DNA of 64,000 nt from Streptomyces sp. S.PNR 29 (GTDB taxonomy: Bacteria; Actinomycetota; Actinomycetes; Streptomycetales; Streptomycetaceae), in contig NZ_JANUQM010000017.1 of assembly GCF_030386795.1 (NCBI RefSeq), positions 124,001 through 188,000 of the forward strand. Reading direction: 5' to 3'. The notes beneath the pieces are model-generated. The model had not been told where the DNA came from, ran no database searches, and was given only the letters and a program-made list of their open reading frames with translations. Position numbers and translations under genes: made by a program. Each line of letters starts with the position of its first letter. Within the stretch, counting starts at the first letter, position 1. Positions 1 to 9,005 of the stretch are shown one piece after another.

Positions 1-1
1 G

Positions 2-124
2 CTGGTCCTGGACGAGTTCACGGCGCGGCGTGAGGTGGCCCGCGTGGAGACCCGGCTGATCTTCCAGCAGTGGGACTGCGGGCCCTTGCTGCCGCCCGCC
101 ACGCTCTCGGCGAAATCGGGCTGA
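2..124 (+). CDS. Lrp/AsnC-family transcriptional regulator, C-terminal fragment
   Basis: This is the last 40 codons of a gene that begins upstream of the window and ends at TGA 122-124. The readable peptide contains VARVETRLIFQQWDCGPLLPP-like sequence. Such an ending, a Val-Ala-Arg-x-Glu-Thr strand followed by an aromatic/GPLLPP tail, is typical of the ligand-binding domain of actinobacterial Lrp/AsnC regulators, which control amino-acid metabolism genes. The DNA-binding half is outside the window, so the target cannot be guessed. The following gene is 63 bases downstream on the same strand with its own ribosome binding site. Family assignment is moderately sure because only the tail is visible. 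Confidence 0.55.
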   Translation: MVLDEFTARREVARVETRLIFQQWDCGPLLPPATLSAKSG

Positions 125-187
125 CGCCGTACATGACCTGGTAAACCAGGCTGACGCGGCCCCGGTCGGCGTACGAGGATGGTCCGC

Positions 188-1876
188 ATGTCAGAGACCA
201 AGAGCCCGCTGCCCCGCGAGGTCGCCGACGCCTACGTCGACGAGCTCGTCGCCCTCGACCCGGTCACCGGTACGTACCTCGGTGTGAAGGAGAGTTCCAG
301 CCGTCTGCCCGACCTCTCGCCCGCGGGCCAGGAGGCGCTGGCGGAGCTGGCGCGGGCCACGCTCGCGCGGCTCGACGAGGCCGAGGCCCGGCCGGGCGCG
401 GACAGTGACATCGAGCGCCGGTGCGCCCGCCTGCTGCGCGAGCGGCTCACCGCGGAGCTGGCCGTGCACGAGGCGGACGAGGGCCTGCGCTCGGTCGGCA
501 ACATGGGCACGGCCGCGCACTCCGTGCGTGAGGTGTTCACGGTGACGCCGACGCAGACGGACGAGGACTGGGCACAGATCGCCGAGCGGCTGCGTGCGGT
601 GCCGGCCGCGCTGGCGGGCTACCGCGAGTCCCTCGCTCTGGGCCTGGAGCGCAAGCTGTACGCGGGGCCGCGCCCGACGGCCACCTTCCTCGACCAGCTC
701 ACCGAGTGGGTGGACACGGGTGAGGGGCGCGGCTGGTTCGAGGACTTCGCGGCGGCCGGACCTCAGGTGCTGCGCGCGGAGCTGGACGAGGCCGCCCGGG
801 CCGCGACCGCGGCCGTGGTGGAGCTGCGTGACTGGATGCGGGACGTGTACGCGCCGACGATCGAGGGCGCGCCGAACACGGTGGGCCGGGAGCGCTACGC
901 CCGCTGGTCGCGCTACTACAACGGCACGGACCTCGACCTGGACGAGGCGTACGCGTACGGCTGGTCGGAGTTCCACCGTCTCCTCTCCGAGATGAAGGAG
1001 GAGGCCGAGAAGATCCTGCCCGGCGCCGAGACGCCGTGGGTGGCGCTGGCGCACCTCGACGAGCACGGCAAGCACATCGAGGGCGTCGACGAGGTCCGCG
1101 AGTGGCTGCAGGGGCTGATGGACCGCGCGATCGAGGCGCTCGACGGCACCCACTTCGAACTCGCCGGGCGGGTACGGAAGGTGGAGTCCCGCATCGCGCC
1201 GCCCGGCAGCGCGGCGGCACCGTACTACACGCCCCCGTCGGAGGACTTCTCCCGCCCCGGCCGCACCTGGCTGCCGACGATGGGCCTGACCCGCTTCCCG
1301 GTCTACGACCTGGTCTCGACCTGGTACCACGAGGGCGTCCCGGGCCACCATCTGCAGCTGGCGCAGTGGGTGCACGTGGCCGAGAACCTCTCCCGTTACC
1401 AGGCCTCCGTCGGCATGGTCAGTGCCAACGCCGAGGGCTGGGCGCTGTACGCGGAGCGTCTGATGGACGAGCTCGGCTTCCTCACGGACGCGGAGCAGCG
1501 GCTCGGTTACCTCGACGCGCAGATGATGCGGGCCGCCCGTGTCATCGTCGACATCGGCATGCATCTGGAGCTGGAGATTCCGGCGGACTCCCCCTTCCAC
1601 CCGGGGGAGCGCTGGACGCCGAAGCTGGCCCAGGAGTTCTTCGGCGCGCACAGCAGCCGCCCGGCGGACTTCGTGGAGAGCGAGCTGACCCGCTACCTGA
1701 CCATCCCCGGTCAGGCGATCGGCTACAAGCTCGGTGAGCGGGCCTGGCTGCTGGGCCGGGAGAACGCGCGCAAGCGGCACGGGGACGCCTTCGACCTCAA
1801 GGCCTGGCACATGGCGGCCCTCTCCCAGGGTTCCCTCGGTCTGGACGACCTGGTGGACGAGTTGTCGGCGCTGTAG
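188..1876 (+). CDS. DUF885 family protein (metallopeptidase-like)
   Basis: A protein of 562 residues with the DUF885 signature YHEGVPGHH at residues 380-388. This is an HExxPGHH variant of a zinc-peptidase helix, followed by a Glu-rich helical C-terminal half. DUF885 proteins are cytoplasmic and resemble thermolysin-clan peptidases; their physiological substrates are mostly unknown. I prefer ATG 188 over the in-frame ATG 179 because GAGG at 175-178 lies nine bases before ATG 188 but directly abuts ATG 179. The gene stands alone. It converges on the Imm21 gene, with a strong hairpin between their stop codons. Confidence 0.85.
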   Translation: MSETKSPLPREVADAYVDELVALDPVTGTYLGVKESSSRLPDLSPAGQEALAELARATLARLDEAEARPGADSDIERRCARLLRERLTAELAVHEADEGLRSVGNMGTAAHSVREVFTVTPTQTDEDWAQIAERLRAVPAALAGYRESLALGLERKLYAGPRPTATFLDQLTEWVDTGEGRGWFEDFAAAGPQVLRAELDEAARAATAAVVELRDWMRDVYAPTIEGAPNTVGRERYARWSRYYNGTDLDLDEAYAYGWSEFHRLLSEMKEEAEKILPGAETPWVALAHLDEHGKHIEGVDEVREWLQGLMDRAIEALDGTHFELAGRVRKVESRIAPPGSAAAPYYTPPSEDFSRPGRTWLPTMGLTRFPVYDLVSTWYHEGVPGHHLQLAQWVHVAENLSRYQASVGMVSANAEGWALYAERLMDELGFLTDAEQRLGYLDAQMMRAARVIVDIGMHLELEIPADSPFHPGERWTPKLAQEFFGAHSSRPADFVESELTRYLTIPGQAIGYKLGERAWLLGRENARKRHGDAFDLKAWHMAALSQGSLGLDDLVDELSAL

Positions 1877-1886
1877 CGGGCGTCAG

Positions 1887-1920
1887 GGGGCGGCCACCGC
1901 CGGCAGCGGAGGGCCGCCCC
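1887..1920. terminator. Bidirectional hairpin terminator
   Basis: GGGGCGGCC (1887-1895) pairs perfectly with GGCCGCCCC (1912-1920) across a 16-base loop. It lies between two convergent stop codons (1876 and 1928). There is no U tract, as is common in Streptomyces. Confidence 0.6.
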
Positions 1921-1927
1921 ATGCCCC

Positions 1928-2446
1928 CTAGCGGTGCGCGAGCCGTCTCAGCTGTACCAGGCCCACCCAGGTCTCCGGCCCGGGCTGCACCTGGGCCGCG
2001 CGGACGGCGTACCGGCCGGGCTCCAGGACGACCCGGACGTGCTCGGCGCTCGTGGAGTCGTCGCCGGGCCAGGCCGCGTCGAACAGGAGCACCGCGCCGG
2101 GTACGTCCCAGGAGATCTCGGGCTCCCACTCGGCCGCATGCAGCGCCACCGGGACGCTCGCCAGCAGTTCGTCCTCGGAGTTCCCGGCGCACCACCGTAC
2201 GAAGGTGCCGTGGTCGGGGAGGAAGGCGGTCGAGGCGGGCTCGTCCCCGAGCACCAGGGCCGTGGAGTCGCCGACCGGGAGGAGTCCTACGGACCCGTCG
2301 ACCTCGCAGGCCCGGTCGTAGTCCGAGGCCGTCTCCTCGCCGTCGGCCCCGGTCCAGAACGGCAGCACCGCCTCCGGTACCGCTATGAGCGGTCCGCCGC
2401 CCGACTCCACCCACTCCGCCACGCCCGGCTCCGCGTATCGCACCAT
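1928..2446 (-). CDS. Imm21 family immunity protein (orphan)
   Basis: A 172-residue acidic cytoplasmic protein resembling the Imm21 family. It has the typical opening YAEPGVAEWVESGGGPLIAVP, an internal WTGADGEE, VGDSTALVLGDEPASTAFLP and a late LLFDAAWPG segment. Imm21 proteins are predicted to neutralise polymorphic toxins. No toxin with a WXG, LXG or YD-repeat architecture is adjacent, so this is an orphan copy that may protect against toxins of neighbours or have another role. The start ATG 2446 lies six bases after a TAGGTT -10 element (2453-2458 on the complement) with no ribosome binding site, suggesting a leaderless mRNA. Confidence 0.7.
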   Translation of the reverse strand: MVRYAEPGVAEWVESGGGPLIAVPEAVLPFWTGADGEETASDYDRACEVDGSVGLLPVGDSTALVLGDEPASTAFLPDHGTFVRWCAGNSEDELLASVPVALHAAEWEPEISWDVPGAVLLFDAAWPGDDSTSAEHVRVVLEPGRYAVRAAQVQPGPETWVGLVQLRRLAHR

Positions 2447-2615
2447 GCGCCGAACCTATACGCAGGGAATCCGCACGGGTCCCTGTCCTCCAACCCTCCC
2501 CGTACTCTCACTCAACTCCCACGACGTGAAACGCGGTGTCGCAGCCGCGGTCCGCCGCCTCCACGAGCGTCGTCCAGCGTCGCCGCCCCGCCGCACGCTG
2601 GGCCGGTGAGACGCC

Positions 2616-5609
2616 TCAGCCGGCGCCCCGCTGCCGCAGCACCGACCCGGAGCGTCCCTTCACCACCTCCAGCTGTGCGTGGATCCGCCGCCGCAGATCG
2701 GCGACGTGGCTGACGATGCCGACGCTGCGGTCCCGCTCGCGCAGGGAGTCGAGCACGTCGAGGACCTCGTCGAGGGTCTGGTCGTCGAGACTGCCGAAGC
2801 CCTCGTCGATGAAGAGGGTGTCCAGACGGACCCCGCCGGCCTCGTCCGTGACGACGTCCGCGAGGCCCAGGGCGAGCGCGAGCGAGGCGAAGAACGTCTC
2901 GCCGCCCGACAGCGTCGCCGTGTCGCGCTCCCGTCCGGTCCAGGCGTCCACGACATGCAGGCCGAGGCCGCTGCGGCCACGTCCGGTGCGGTCGTCGGAG
3001 TGGACGAGGGTGTAGCGGCCGGAGGACATGCGCTGCAGCCGTACGGTCGCGGCGGCGGCGACCTGTTCCAGACGGGCCGCCAGCACGTAGGACTCCAGGC
3101 GCATCCTGCGCTCGTTGTCGGCCGAGGTACCGGCGGCGAGGCCGGCCAGACGGGCCACCCGGTCGTACTCCTCCCGCAGGGGCGCCAGCCCTCGTACGGA
3201 GGCGGCCGCTCGCGCGGAGAGCCGGTCGAGTTCGGCGCAGCGCCGGTCGGCCGCGTCCCGCGCGGAGGCGGCCTCGCGGAGCCGCTGGGCGGCGGCAGCG
3301 GCGGCGCCCTCGGCCGACGCGAGGTCGGCGGGCGGCTGCTGGGCGGCGGCAGCGGTGTCGGGCTCGGCCAGGACGGCGCGGACGGCCGCCTCCTCGGACT
3401 GCCAGGCGTCCAGGCGCCGTTGCAGCTCCCGGTGGGCCGTGCCGTCGAGGAGGGCTGCGGCCGCGGCCTGCGGGGTGTCGAAACCGGCCCGGAAGGCGGC
3501 GTCGGCGAGGCGGGCGTCGGCCTCCTTGAGGCGCTGGGCGGCGTCCTCGGCGGCGCGGACCGCGTCGGCGGCCTCGGTCAGCAGCGCGGCCTCCCGCTCC
3601 AGCTGTGCGGCCCGCGCGGCCACGCTGCCGGCGGCGCCTCGGGCCTGCGTCAACTCCGCCTCCAGCGCGGCCCGTTCCCGGTCCAGCCGCTCGCGGTGGC
3701 CCACTCGGGAGGCTGCCCGGACCGCGGCCTGTTGCTGCGCGGCGAGCCGCTGGTCGCGTTCGCGCTCGGCCCGGCGCAGCTCCTCGTGGGCGGCATGCAG
3801 CCCGGAGGCCTCGGCGCGCGCCTGCGCGTACCGTCGCTCCAGTTCCTCGGCCTCGTCGGCCAGTCGGTCGGTGGGCGTGTCCCCCGCCTCGGCGGTGGCG
3901 GCGGCGAGCGCCTCCCGTACGACGCCGAGGCGCCGCTCGTCCTCGGCGCGCTGTTCCTCAGCGCGCTGGTAGACGGCCAGGGCGCGTTCCTCCGCCTCGC
4001 GGTCGACATGACCCGCGACCTTGCGTGCGGGGGCGGGGTGTTCGGTCGCTCCGCAGACGGCGCACGGCTCGCCGTCGGTGAGCTGCGCGGCCAGTTCGGC
4101 GGCGATGCCGTTGAGGCGCTGTTCCTTGAGGTCGAGCCAGTGGGCCTTGGCCCGCACCGCGCGTTCGCCCGAGTCGAGGGCCCGCTTCTGGGCCTCGTCG
4201 GTGTCCCCTGACAGCTGGTCCCGCAGCCGGGCGGCCCCCAGCCGCTTCTGCGCGGGCTCGCGCTGCACGGCCAGCTGTTCGGCGCGGGTGGCGGCCTCCT
4301 GGGCGGACTCGATCCGGGCCTGGAGGCCCGCTCGGGTCGCCTCCCACCCGGCGAGCCAGGCCTCCGCCTCCTGCAGGGCGTCCTCGTCGGCCCGCTCCTG
4401 GCGGTCCAGGCCGTCGCGCTCCGCGACCAGTTCGGCCAGCCGCTGTTCCGCGCGGCGGGCGGACTCCAGGCCGCCCAGCTCCTCGGCGGCCCGGCGTGCG
4501 CCGGCGGCGAGCCCGGCCGCCCCGGCGTCCGCGTAGGTGTCCGGCAGCAGGGCACGCGTGCGTGCCTCGGCGGCGGCCGCCCTGCGGTGTTCGGCGTCGG
4601 CGGACTCCCGCAGGTCCAGGGCGGGCGCCACCGCCTCGGCCTTGCGGGCCCGCTCCATACGGGCCTGCGCCTCCCGGTGGGCGCCGGCCCGCTCCTCCAG
4701 CCGCGCGGCCCGCTCCCGCGCCTCGGCGAGCCTGCGCTGCAGCCGGTTCAGTTCGCGTACGTCGGCCAGCTCCCGTTCGGCGGCGGCCTGGGCGGACTCG
4801 GCGGCAGCCAGGCGGCAGTGGGCGACGGTCAGCTGCTCGCGAGCCGTGCTGCGGGCGACGGCGGCGGCGCTCAGGACGGCCTCCGCCAGCCCCGGATCTC
4901 CCGGCGCCAGCTCCGGCAGCTCCATGGCGTCGCCCGCGGCCTGCTGCATGCGGTGCGCGTCGGCGAGCAACGCCGCGTCGCCGTCCCGTACCTGCGTCTC
5001 GGTGGCCTTGCGCCGCTCGGCGAGGCGTTTTTCCACCTCGGCGAAGCGGCGGGTGTCGAACAGGCGGCCCAGCAGTCTGCCGCGTGCCTCGGCGTCGGCG
5101 CGCAGGAAGCGGGCGAAGTCGCCCTGGGGCAGCAGGACGACCTGGCAGAACTGCTCGCGGCTCATGCCGAGCAGCTGGGTGATCTCCTCGCCGATCTCCT
5201 GGTGCGAACGGCTGAGGTCCTTCCACGCCCCGGCCGCCGCGTCGTACTCGCGCAGCCCGCTCTGGGCCTTGTCGACGGTCATGCCCTTGCCGCGCAGTTT
5301 CGGGCGCTCCCAGGGCGGCTGCCGGGTGACTTCCAGGCGTCGCCCGGCCACGGTGAGTTGGAGGCGCACCTCGGTGCGGGTGCCCACGGCGGCGTGGTCG
5401 CTGCGCAGGCCGATCCCCTGGCCGCTCTGGCGGGCCCCGGGCACCGAGCCGTACAGCGCGTAGCAGACAGCGTCCAGGACGGAGGTCTTGCCTGCGCCCG
5501 TCGGGCCGTGCAGCAGGAAGAGCCCGGCCGCCGACAGCTCGTCGAAGTCGACCGTCTGGGATCCCCCGAAGGGCCCGAAGGCGGTGATGTCCAGCCGGTG
5601 CAGCCTCAC
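2616..5609 (-). CDS. sbcC: SMC-type exonuclease subunit SbcC
   Basis: A 997-residue ATPase, the large subunit of the SbcCD (Mre11-Rad50-like) complex that opens DNA hairpins and processes double-strand ends. The Walker A motif GPTGAGKTS lies at residues 35-43. Long Ala/Arg/Glu-rich coiled coils flank a zinc-hook CAVC at residues 516-519. The C-terminal lobe carries LSGGET (about 898-903) and Walker B LFIDEGFGSLD (about 926). Length and layout fit actinobacterial SbcC. ATG 5609 overlaps the sbcD stop as ATGA, so the two are translationally coupled and made in stoichiometric amounts. Confidence 0.95.
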   Translation of the reverse strand: MRLHRLDITAFGPFGGSQTVDFDELSAAGLFLLHGPTGAGKTSVLDAVCYALYGSVPGARQSGQGIGLRSDHAAVGTRTEVRLQLTVAGRRLEVTRQPPWERPKLRGKGMTVDKAQSGLREYDAAAGAWKDLSRSHQEIGEEITQLLGMSREQFCQVVLLPQGDFARFLRADAEARGRLLGRLFDTRRFAEVEKRLAERRKATETQVRDGDAALLADAHRMQQAAGDAMELPELAPGDPGLAEAVLSAAAVARSTAREQLTVAHCRLAAAESAQAAAERELADVRELNRLQRRLAEARERAARLEERAGAHREAQARMERARKAEAVAPALDLRESADAEHRRAAAAEARTRALLPDTYADAGAAGLAAGARRAAEELGGLESARRAEQRLAELVAERDGLDRQERADEDALQEAEAWLAGWEATRAGLQARIESAQEAATRAEQLAVQREPAQKRLGAARLRDQLSGDTDEAQKRALDSGERAVRAKAHWLDLKEQRLNGIAAELAAQLTDGEPCAVCGATEHPAPARKVAGHVDREAEERALAVYQRAEEQRAEDERRLGVVREALAAATAEAGDTPTDRLADEAEELERRYAQARAEASGLHAAHEELRRAERERDQRLAAQQQAAVRAASRVGHRERLDRERAALEAELTQARGAAGSVAARAAQLEREAALLTEAADAVRAAEDAAQRLKEADARLADAAFRAGFDTPQAAAAALLDGTAHRELQRRLDAWQSEEAAVRAVLAEPDTAAAAQQPPADLASAEGAAAAAAQRLREAASARDAADRRCAELDRLSARAAASVRGLAPLREEYDRVARLAGLAAGTSADNERRMRLESYVLAARLEQVAAAATVRLQRMSSGRYTLVHSDDRTGRGRSGLGLHVVDAWTGRERDTATLSGGETFFASLALALGLADVVTDEAGGVRLDTLFIDEGFGSLDDQTLDEVLDVLDSLRERDRSVGIVSHVADLRRRIHAQLEVVKGRSGSVLRQRGAG

Positions 5610-6769
5610 CGCGCCACCTCCCGCACGGCGTCGTCCGCGCGGACCGCGTCGAACGCGTCCCGCAGCACGGCCTGTTCCCGCTCATCGGGCCCGGCGCCCC
5701 GCACATGGGCGACGAAGTCCTCCGCGATCTGCTGGTCGCTCCGGCCCGCGAGGCGGCGGGCGTAGGACACTTCCGGGTCGTCGGGAGCCCGCTCGGGATC
5801 GAAGACGAGGCTGAGGGTGTGCGGGAAGCGCTCGGTGAGCCGGGCCATGGGCTCGGCGGGGCGGACCGGGTCGGTGAGCGTGGCCTCGACCCACGCCTCC
5901 TCGTGCCGGGCGAACGAGGGGTCGGCGAGGAGTTCCTCCAGGCTTCCCCGGAGCCGGGCCAGCGGACGCGGCACGGGGCAGTCGACGCGCTCGGCGGTGA
6001 CCGAGCCGTCGGCGCCCAGGTCGACGAGCCACATGGTCTTGCGATGCTCGGCCTCGGAGAAGGAGTACGGCAGCGGGGAGCCGGAGTAGCGGACGCGCTC
6101 GGTGATGGTCTGGCAGCCGTGCAGATGTCCGAGCGCCACGTAGTCGACGCCGTCGAAGACCCCGGCGGGCACGGCGGCCACCCCACCGACCGTGATGTCC
6201 CGTTCGCTGTCGCTGGGTTCGCCGCCGGTGACGAAGGCGTGCGCGAGGACCACGGAACGCGTGCCCCCCGCGCGCGTGGCGAGGTCGGCGCGGACCCGGT
6301 CCATGGCGGCGGCGAGCACGGTCTCATGGCCCGCCTTCTCGACGCCGAACTCTCCCTTCACCAGGGCCGGTTCGAGATAGGGCAGGCCGTAGAAGGCCAC
6401 CTCCCCGAACTCGTCCTCCAGCACCACCGGCGTGCCGCACGCCGAGGGCTCGGTGCGCAGATGGATGCCGGCGCGTCCGATCAGCCCGGCACCCACGCCG
6501 AGGCGGCGGGCCGAGTCGTGGTTCCCGGAGATCATCAGCGTCGGCACGCCGAGGTCGGCGAGGCGGTGCAGGGCGTCGTCGAACAACTCGACCGCGGCGA
6601 GCGGGGGGACCGCCCGGTCGTACACGTCTCCCGACACGACCACCGCGTCGACCTCGCGCTCACGCACGGTCGTCACGAGGTGGCCGATGAACTCGGCCTG
6701 GGCGCCGAGCATGTTCACCCGGTGGAAGGCCCGGCCGAGATGCCAGTCGGAAGTGTGCAGCAGCCTCAT
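5606..6769 (-). CDS. sbcD: Exonuclease SbcD, Mre11-like nuclease subunit
   Basis: A 387-residue calcineurin-like metallophosphoesterase, the nuclease partner of SbcC. The metal-binding motifs appear in order: DWHLGR near residue 8, SGDVYDR near 46, ISGNHD near 81 and LGHLHG near 193. The C-terminal half supplies the SbcC-binding region. It is first in the sbcD-sbcC operon and shares the ATGA overlap with sbcC. A TAGTCT -10-like element lies eight bases upstream of the start; GGGG just before the ATG could also serve as a weak ribosome binding site. Confidence 0.95.
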   Translation of the reverse strand: MRLLHTSDWHLGRAFHRVNMLGAQAEFIGHLVTTVREREVDAVVVSGDVYDRAVPPLAAVELFDDALHRLADLGVPTLMISGNHDSARRLGVGAGLIGRAGIHLRTEPSACGTPVVLEDEFGEVAFYGLPYLEPALVKGEFGVEKAGHETVLAAAMDRVRADLATRAGGTRSVVLAHAFVTGGEPSDSERDITVGGVAAVPAGVFDGVDYVALGHLHGCQTITERVRYSGSPLPYSFSEAEHRKTMWLVDLGADGSVTAERVDCPVPRPLARLRGSLEELLADPSFARHEEAWVEATLTDPVRPAEPMARLTERFPHTLSLVFDPERAPDDPEVSYARRLAGRSDQQIAEDFVAHVRGAGPDEREQAVLRDAFDAVRADDAVREVAR

Positions 6770-6896
6770 GATCCCCGAGACTAACGGCCGGGTCTGACAT
6801 CACGGGTGGTAACTCCCGTATCGCCACGTCATGACGGCCCCCGCGCATGTCCGTTGCGCGCCGCTTGCCCAGAACGTCACGTGTCCTGTCCGGACG

Positions 6897-7523
6897 TCAC
6901 GCGTCGCCGTAGGCCTCTCCCCCGAGTTCGAACCCGGCCGTCCCGGCCGTCACGTCGGCCAGCCACGCCCGGAAGGCGTCCACGTCGGCATCCGGCAGCC
7001 CGATCTCGATGGTGACCGCCTCCCCGTACCGCACGTCCCGCACGTCCCGCCCGGTCGCGCGCAGGTCGTTCTGCACCTTGCCCGCGCGCTGGTGGTCGAC
7101 GGTCACCGTGGCCAGCCGGAAGCGCCGCCGCGTGCGGGTGCCGAGCGCGTCCAGGGCCTCGCCGACCGCTCCGCCGTACGCGCGGATGAGGCCCCCCGCG
7201 CCGAGCTTGACGCCGCCGTAGTAGCGGGTGACGACGGCGACGACGTACCGCATGTCACGGCGCAGCAGCATCTGGAGCATGGGGACGCCGGCGGTGCCGC
7301 CCGGCTCACCGTCGTCGCTGGCCTTCTGCACCGAGGCGTCCGCGCCGATGACGTACGCCCAGCAGTTGTGGGTGGCGTCCGCGTGCTCCTTGCGGACCGT
7401 GGCGATGAAGTCCTGGGCCTCCTGCTCGGTGGCCGCCGGGGCGAGGGCGCACAGAAAGCGCGAGCGGTTGACCTCGGTTTCGTGCACGCCCGCGCGGGCG
7501 ACCGTGCGGTACTCGTCCTGCAT
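6897..7523 (-). CDS. YigZ/IMPACT family protein
   Basis: A 208-residue protein of the YigZ/IMPACT family, with the N-terminal core RSRFLCALAPA, the hallmark DDGEPGGTAG near residues 70-79 and VVTRYYGGVKLGAGGLIRAYG near 100-120. The C-terminal part is the ferredoxin-like DUF1949 domain. Eukaryotic IMPACT modulates the eIF2-alpha kinase GCN2; the bacterial proteins have been linked to translation control but their biochemical role is unsettled. ATG 7523 is preceded by TAGGCT (7530-7535 on the complement) at six bases, so translation is probably leaderless. It sits just upstream of the SixA-like gene's terminus, on the same strand. Confidence 0.88.
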   Translation of the reverse strand: MQDEYRTVARAGVHETEVNRSRFLCALAPAATEQEAQDFIATVRKEHADATHNCWAYVIGADASVQKASDDGEPGGTAGVPMLQMLLRRDMRYVVAVVTRYYGGVKLGAGGLIRAYGGAVGEALDALGTRTRRRFRLATVTVDHQRAGKVQNDLRATGRDVRDVRYGEAVTIEIGLPDADVDAFRAWLADVTAGTAGFELGGEAYGDA

Positions 7524-7540
7524 CCGGCCAGCCTATGCGC

Positions 7541-8083
7541 TCACCCCTTCTCACCCCGCGGCACCGTCACCGCCGTCAGCAGTGCCGTGCCGGGGGCGAG
7601 GGCCCGCCAGGAGGCGCCGTACCAGGAGAGGACGGCGATCGCCGAGGTGGGGAACTTCACGCGGACCCGGTCCAGTGTGTCGTCCAGCCCGTCCCCGGCC
7701 AGTTCCAGCACCAGTTCCTCCAGGCCGGGATTGTGCCCGATGAGCAGCAGTGTCCCGATCTCGGCGGAGACCTCGTGCACCGCGGCCAGCAGGTCGGGGA
7801 CGCCGGCGGCGTACAGCCGTGGGTCGTGACGCACCGGCGGCGGCGTGCCCCACTGGGCCGAGGCCAGTTCCCAGGTCTCCCGCGCGCGTACGGCGGTGGA
7901 GCACAGCGCGAGGTCCGGCAGGCAGTCGGCCTCGGTCAGGGCACGCCCGGCGGCCCGGGCGTCGCGGCGGCCGCGCGGGGCGAGTGGGCGCTGGTGGTCG
8001 GCGACGCCGTCGGGCCATGCGGACTTGGCATGTCGCAGAACCACCAGGCGGTGCAGCGGGTCCGCTTCCGCGCCGGCGGTCAT
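7541..8083 (-). CDS. SixA-like histidine phosphatase
   Basis: A 180-residue histidine-phosphatase superfamily protein. The catalytic RHG-like box reads LRHAKSAWPDG near residues 15-25, followed by RPLAPRGRRDA, and GHNPGLEE carries the second active-site His. This layout matches SixA, which dephosphorylates phospho-His in HPt domains of signalling proteins. No phosphorelay gene is nearby, so the substrate is unknown. It lies 34 bases downstream of the CysS-like gene on the same strand and may be cotranscribed with it. Confidence 0.85.
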   Translation of the reverse strand: MTAGAEADPLHRLVVLRHAKSAWPDGVADHQRPLAPRGRRDARAAGRALTEADCLPDLALCSTAVRARETWELASAQWGTPPPVRHDPRLYAAGVPDLLAAVHEVSAEIGTLLLIGHNPGLEELVLELAGDGLDDTLDRVRVKFPTSAIAVLSWYGASWRALAPGTALLTAVTVPRGEKG

Positions 8084-8117
8084 GCGGCCCCTCCCGGGCC
8101 GCGGGTCCGCTCCCCGG

Positions 8118-8840
8118 TCACGCCGGCGCTCCCAGGTCGCGGGTCAGCTCCAGGCCGAGGAGCCGGTCGGCGTAGGCGTACGTCTCGAAGCGGGCACCGT
8201 CCGGCAGGCCGGGCTCGGTCTCCACGCGGCGCAGGACACGGAGCACTCCGGGAGCGTCCAGATCGTCCTCCCAGGCGGTACGGAGCTGTCCGCGCACCTC
8301 GTCGGGGACCGGCCGCGAAGGCTGTCGCGCCCAGACGGCGACGGCGTGCCGCCAGCGGACGAGGGTTCGGTGGGCCTCGCCGAGCTCCTCCGTGTCGAGC
8401 CGCAGGGGTTCGTCCCGGTGCCGGGCGAGCAGGGCCAGGCGCAGGGCGGAGGGGTCGGTGCCGGTCGCGGTGTGCGGCTCGTGGACGGGCGCGACGGCGA
8501 CCCGGACACCCTCGGACGGTGCCGTACGGCCCTCGCCCACCACATGCACCACCTGGGCCTCGCCGAGCCCGGCGCTGACGTCCCGGCTGTCCTCGAACGG
8601 CCGGATGCCCAGGGAGGCGGCGCCCGCCCGCAGCTCCGCCTGCTGCCGCTCGCCGGTCATCAGCGCCCAGACCGGTGTGCCGCCGAGCTCCAGGGCTCGG
8701 ACGAGCAGGTCGGCGACGAGGAGCACGCGCAGGTTCGTGATGTCGAAGCCCGACGCGTGCGCCTGGACACGGGTCAGGCCCCGGCGGGCGGGGGCGGCGA
8801 CGACGGGTTCTCCGGTTCGGGTGTCGATGATGCGCAGCAC
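8118..8840 (-). CDS. Conserved actinobacterial protein, CysS/MshC-like but lacking catalytic motifs
   Basis: A 240-residue cytoplasmic protein conserved in Streptomyces as far as I recall. Its N-terminal stretch, LRIIDTRTGEPV followed by LRVLLVADLLVRALELGG, recalls the Rossmann core of cysteinyl-tRNA synthetase or mycothiol ligase. However, the HIGH and KMSKS ATP-binding motifs and the zinc cysteines are absent. It also ends shortly after an Arg/Glu-rich helical segment. It may be a non-catalytic remnant or a regulator, and I do not assign a function. GTG 8840 is chosen because TACGCT (8848-8853 on the complement) lies seven bases upstream, a leaderless arrangement; the longer in-frame extension is Arg-rich and unlikely. 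Confidence 0.6.
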   Translation of the reverse strand: MLRIIDTRTGEPVVAAPARRGLTRVQAHASGFDITNLRVLLVADLLVRALELGGTPVWALMTGERQQAELRAGAASLGIRPFEDSRDVSAGLGEAQVVHVVGEGRTAPSEGVRVAVAPVHEPHTATGTDPSALRLALLARHRDEPLRLDTEELGEAHRTLVRWRHAVAVWARQPSRPVPDEVRGQLRTAWEDDLDAPGVLRVLRRVETEPGLPDGARFETYAYADRLLGLELTRDLGAPA

Positions 8841-9005
8841 GGGGCCGAGCGTAGGCGGCCGAACCGTTGTGCGCAGGTATGCGGTGCGTTTTCCGGGCAC
8901 GGCGCCCCGCCTTCGACGGCCCGAGCGCGGGCGCCCGGGAATCATCGGGCGGTGTGCGCCGTTGTCCGGACGAGACAGCGTTCGGGGAGTTCAGGGAGGC
9001 CGTCG

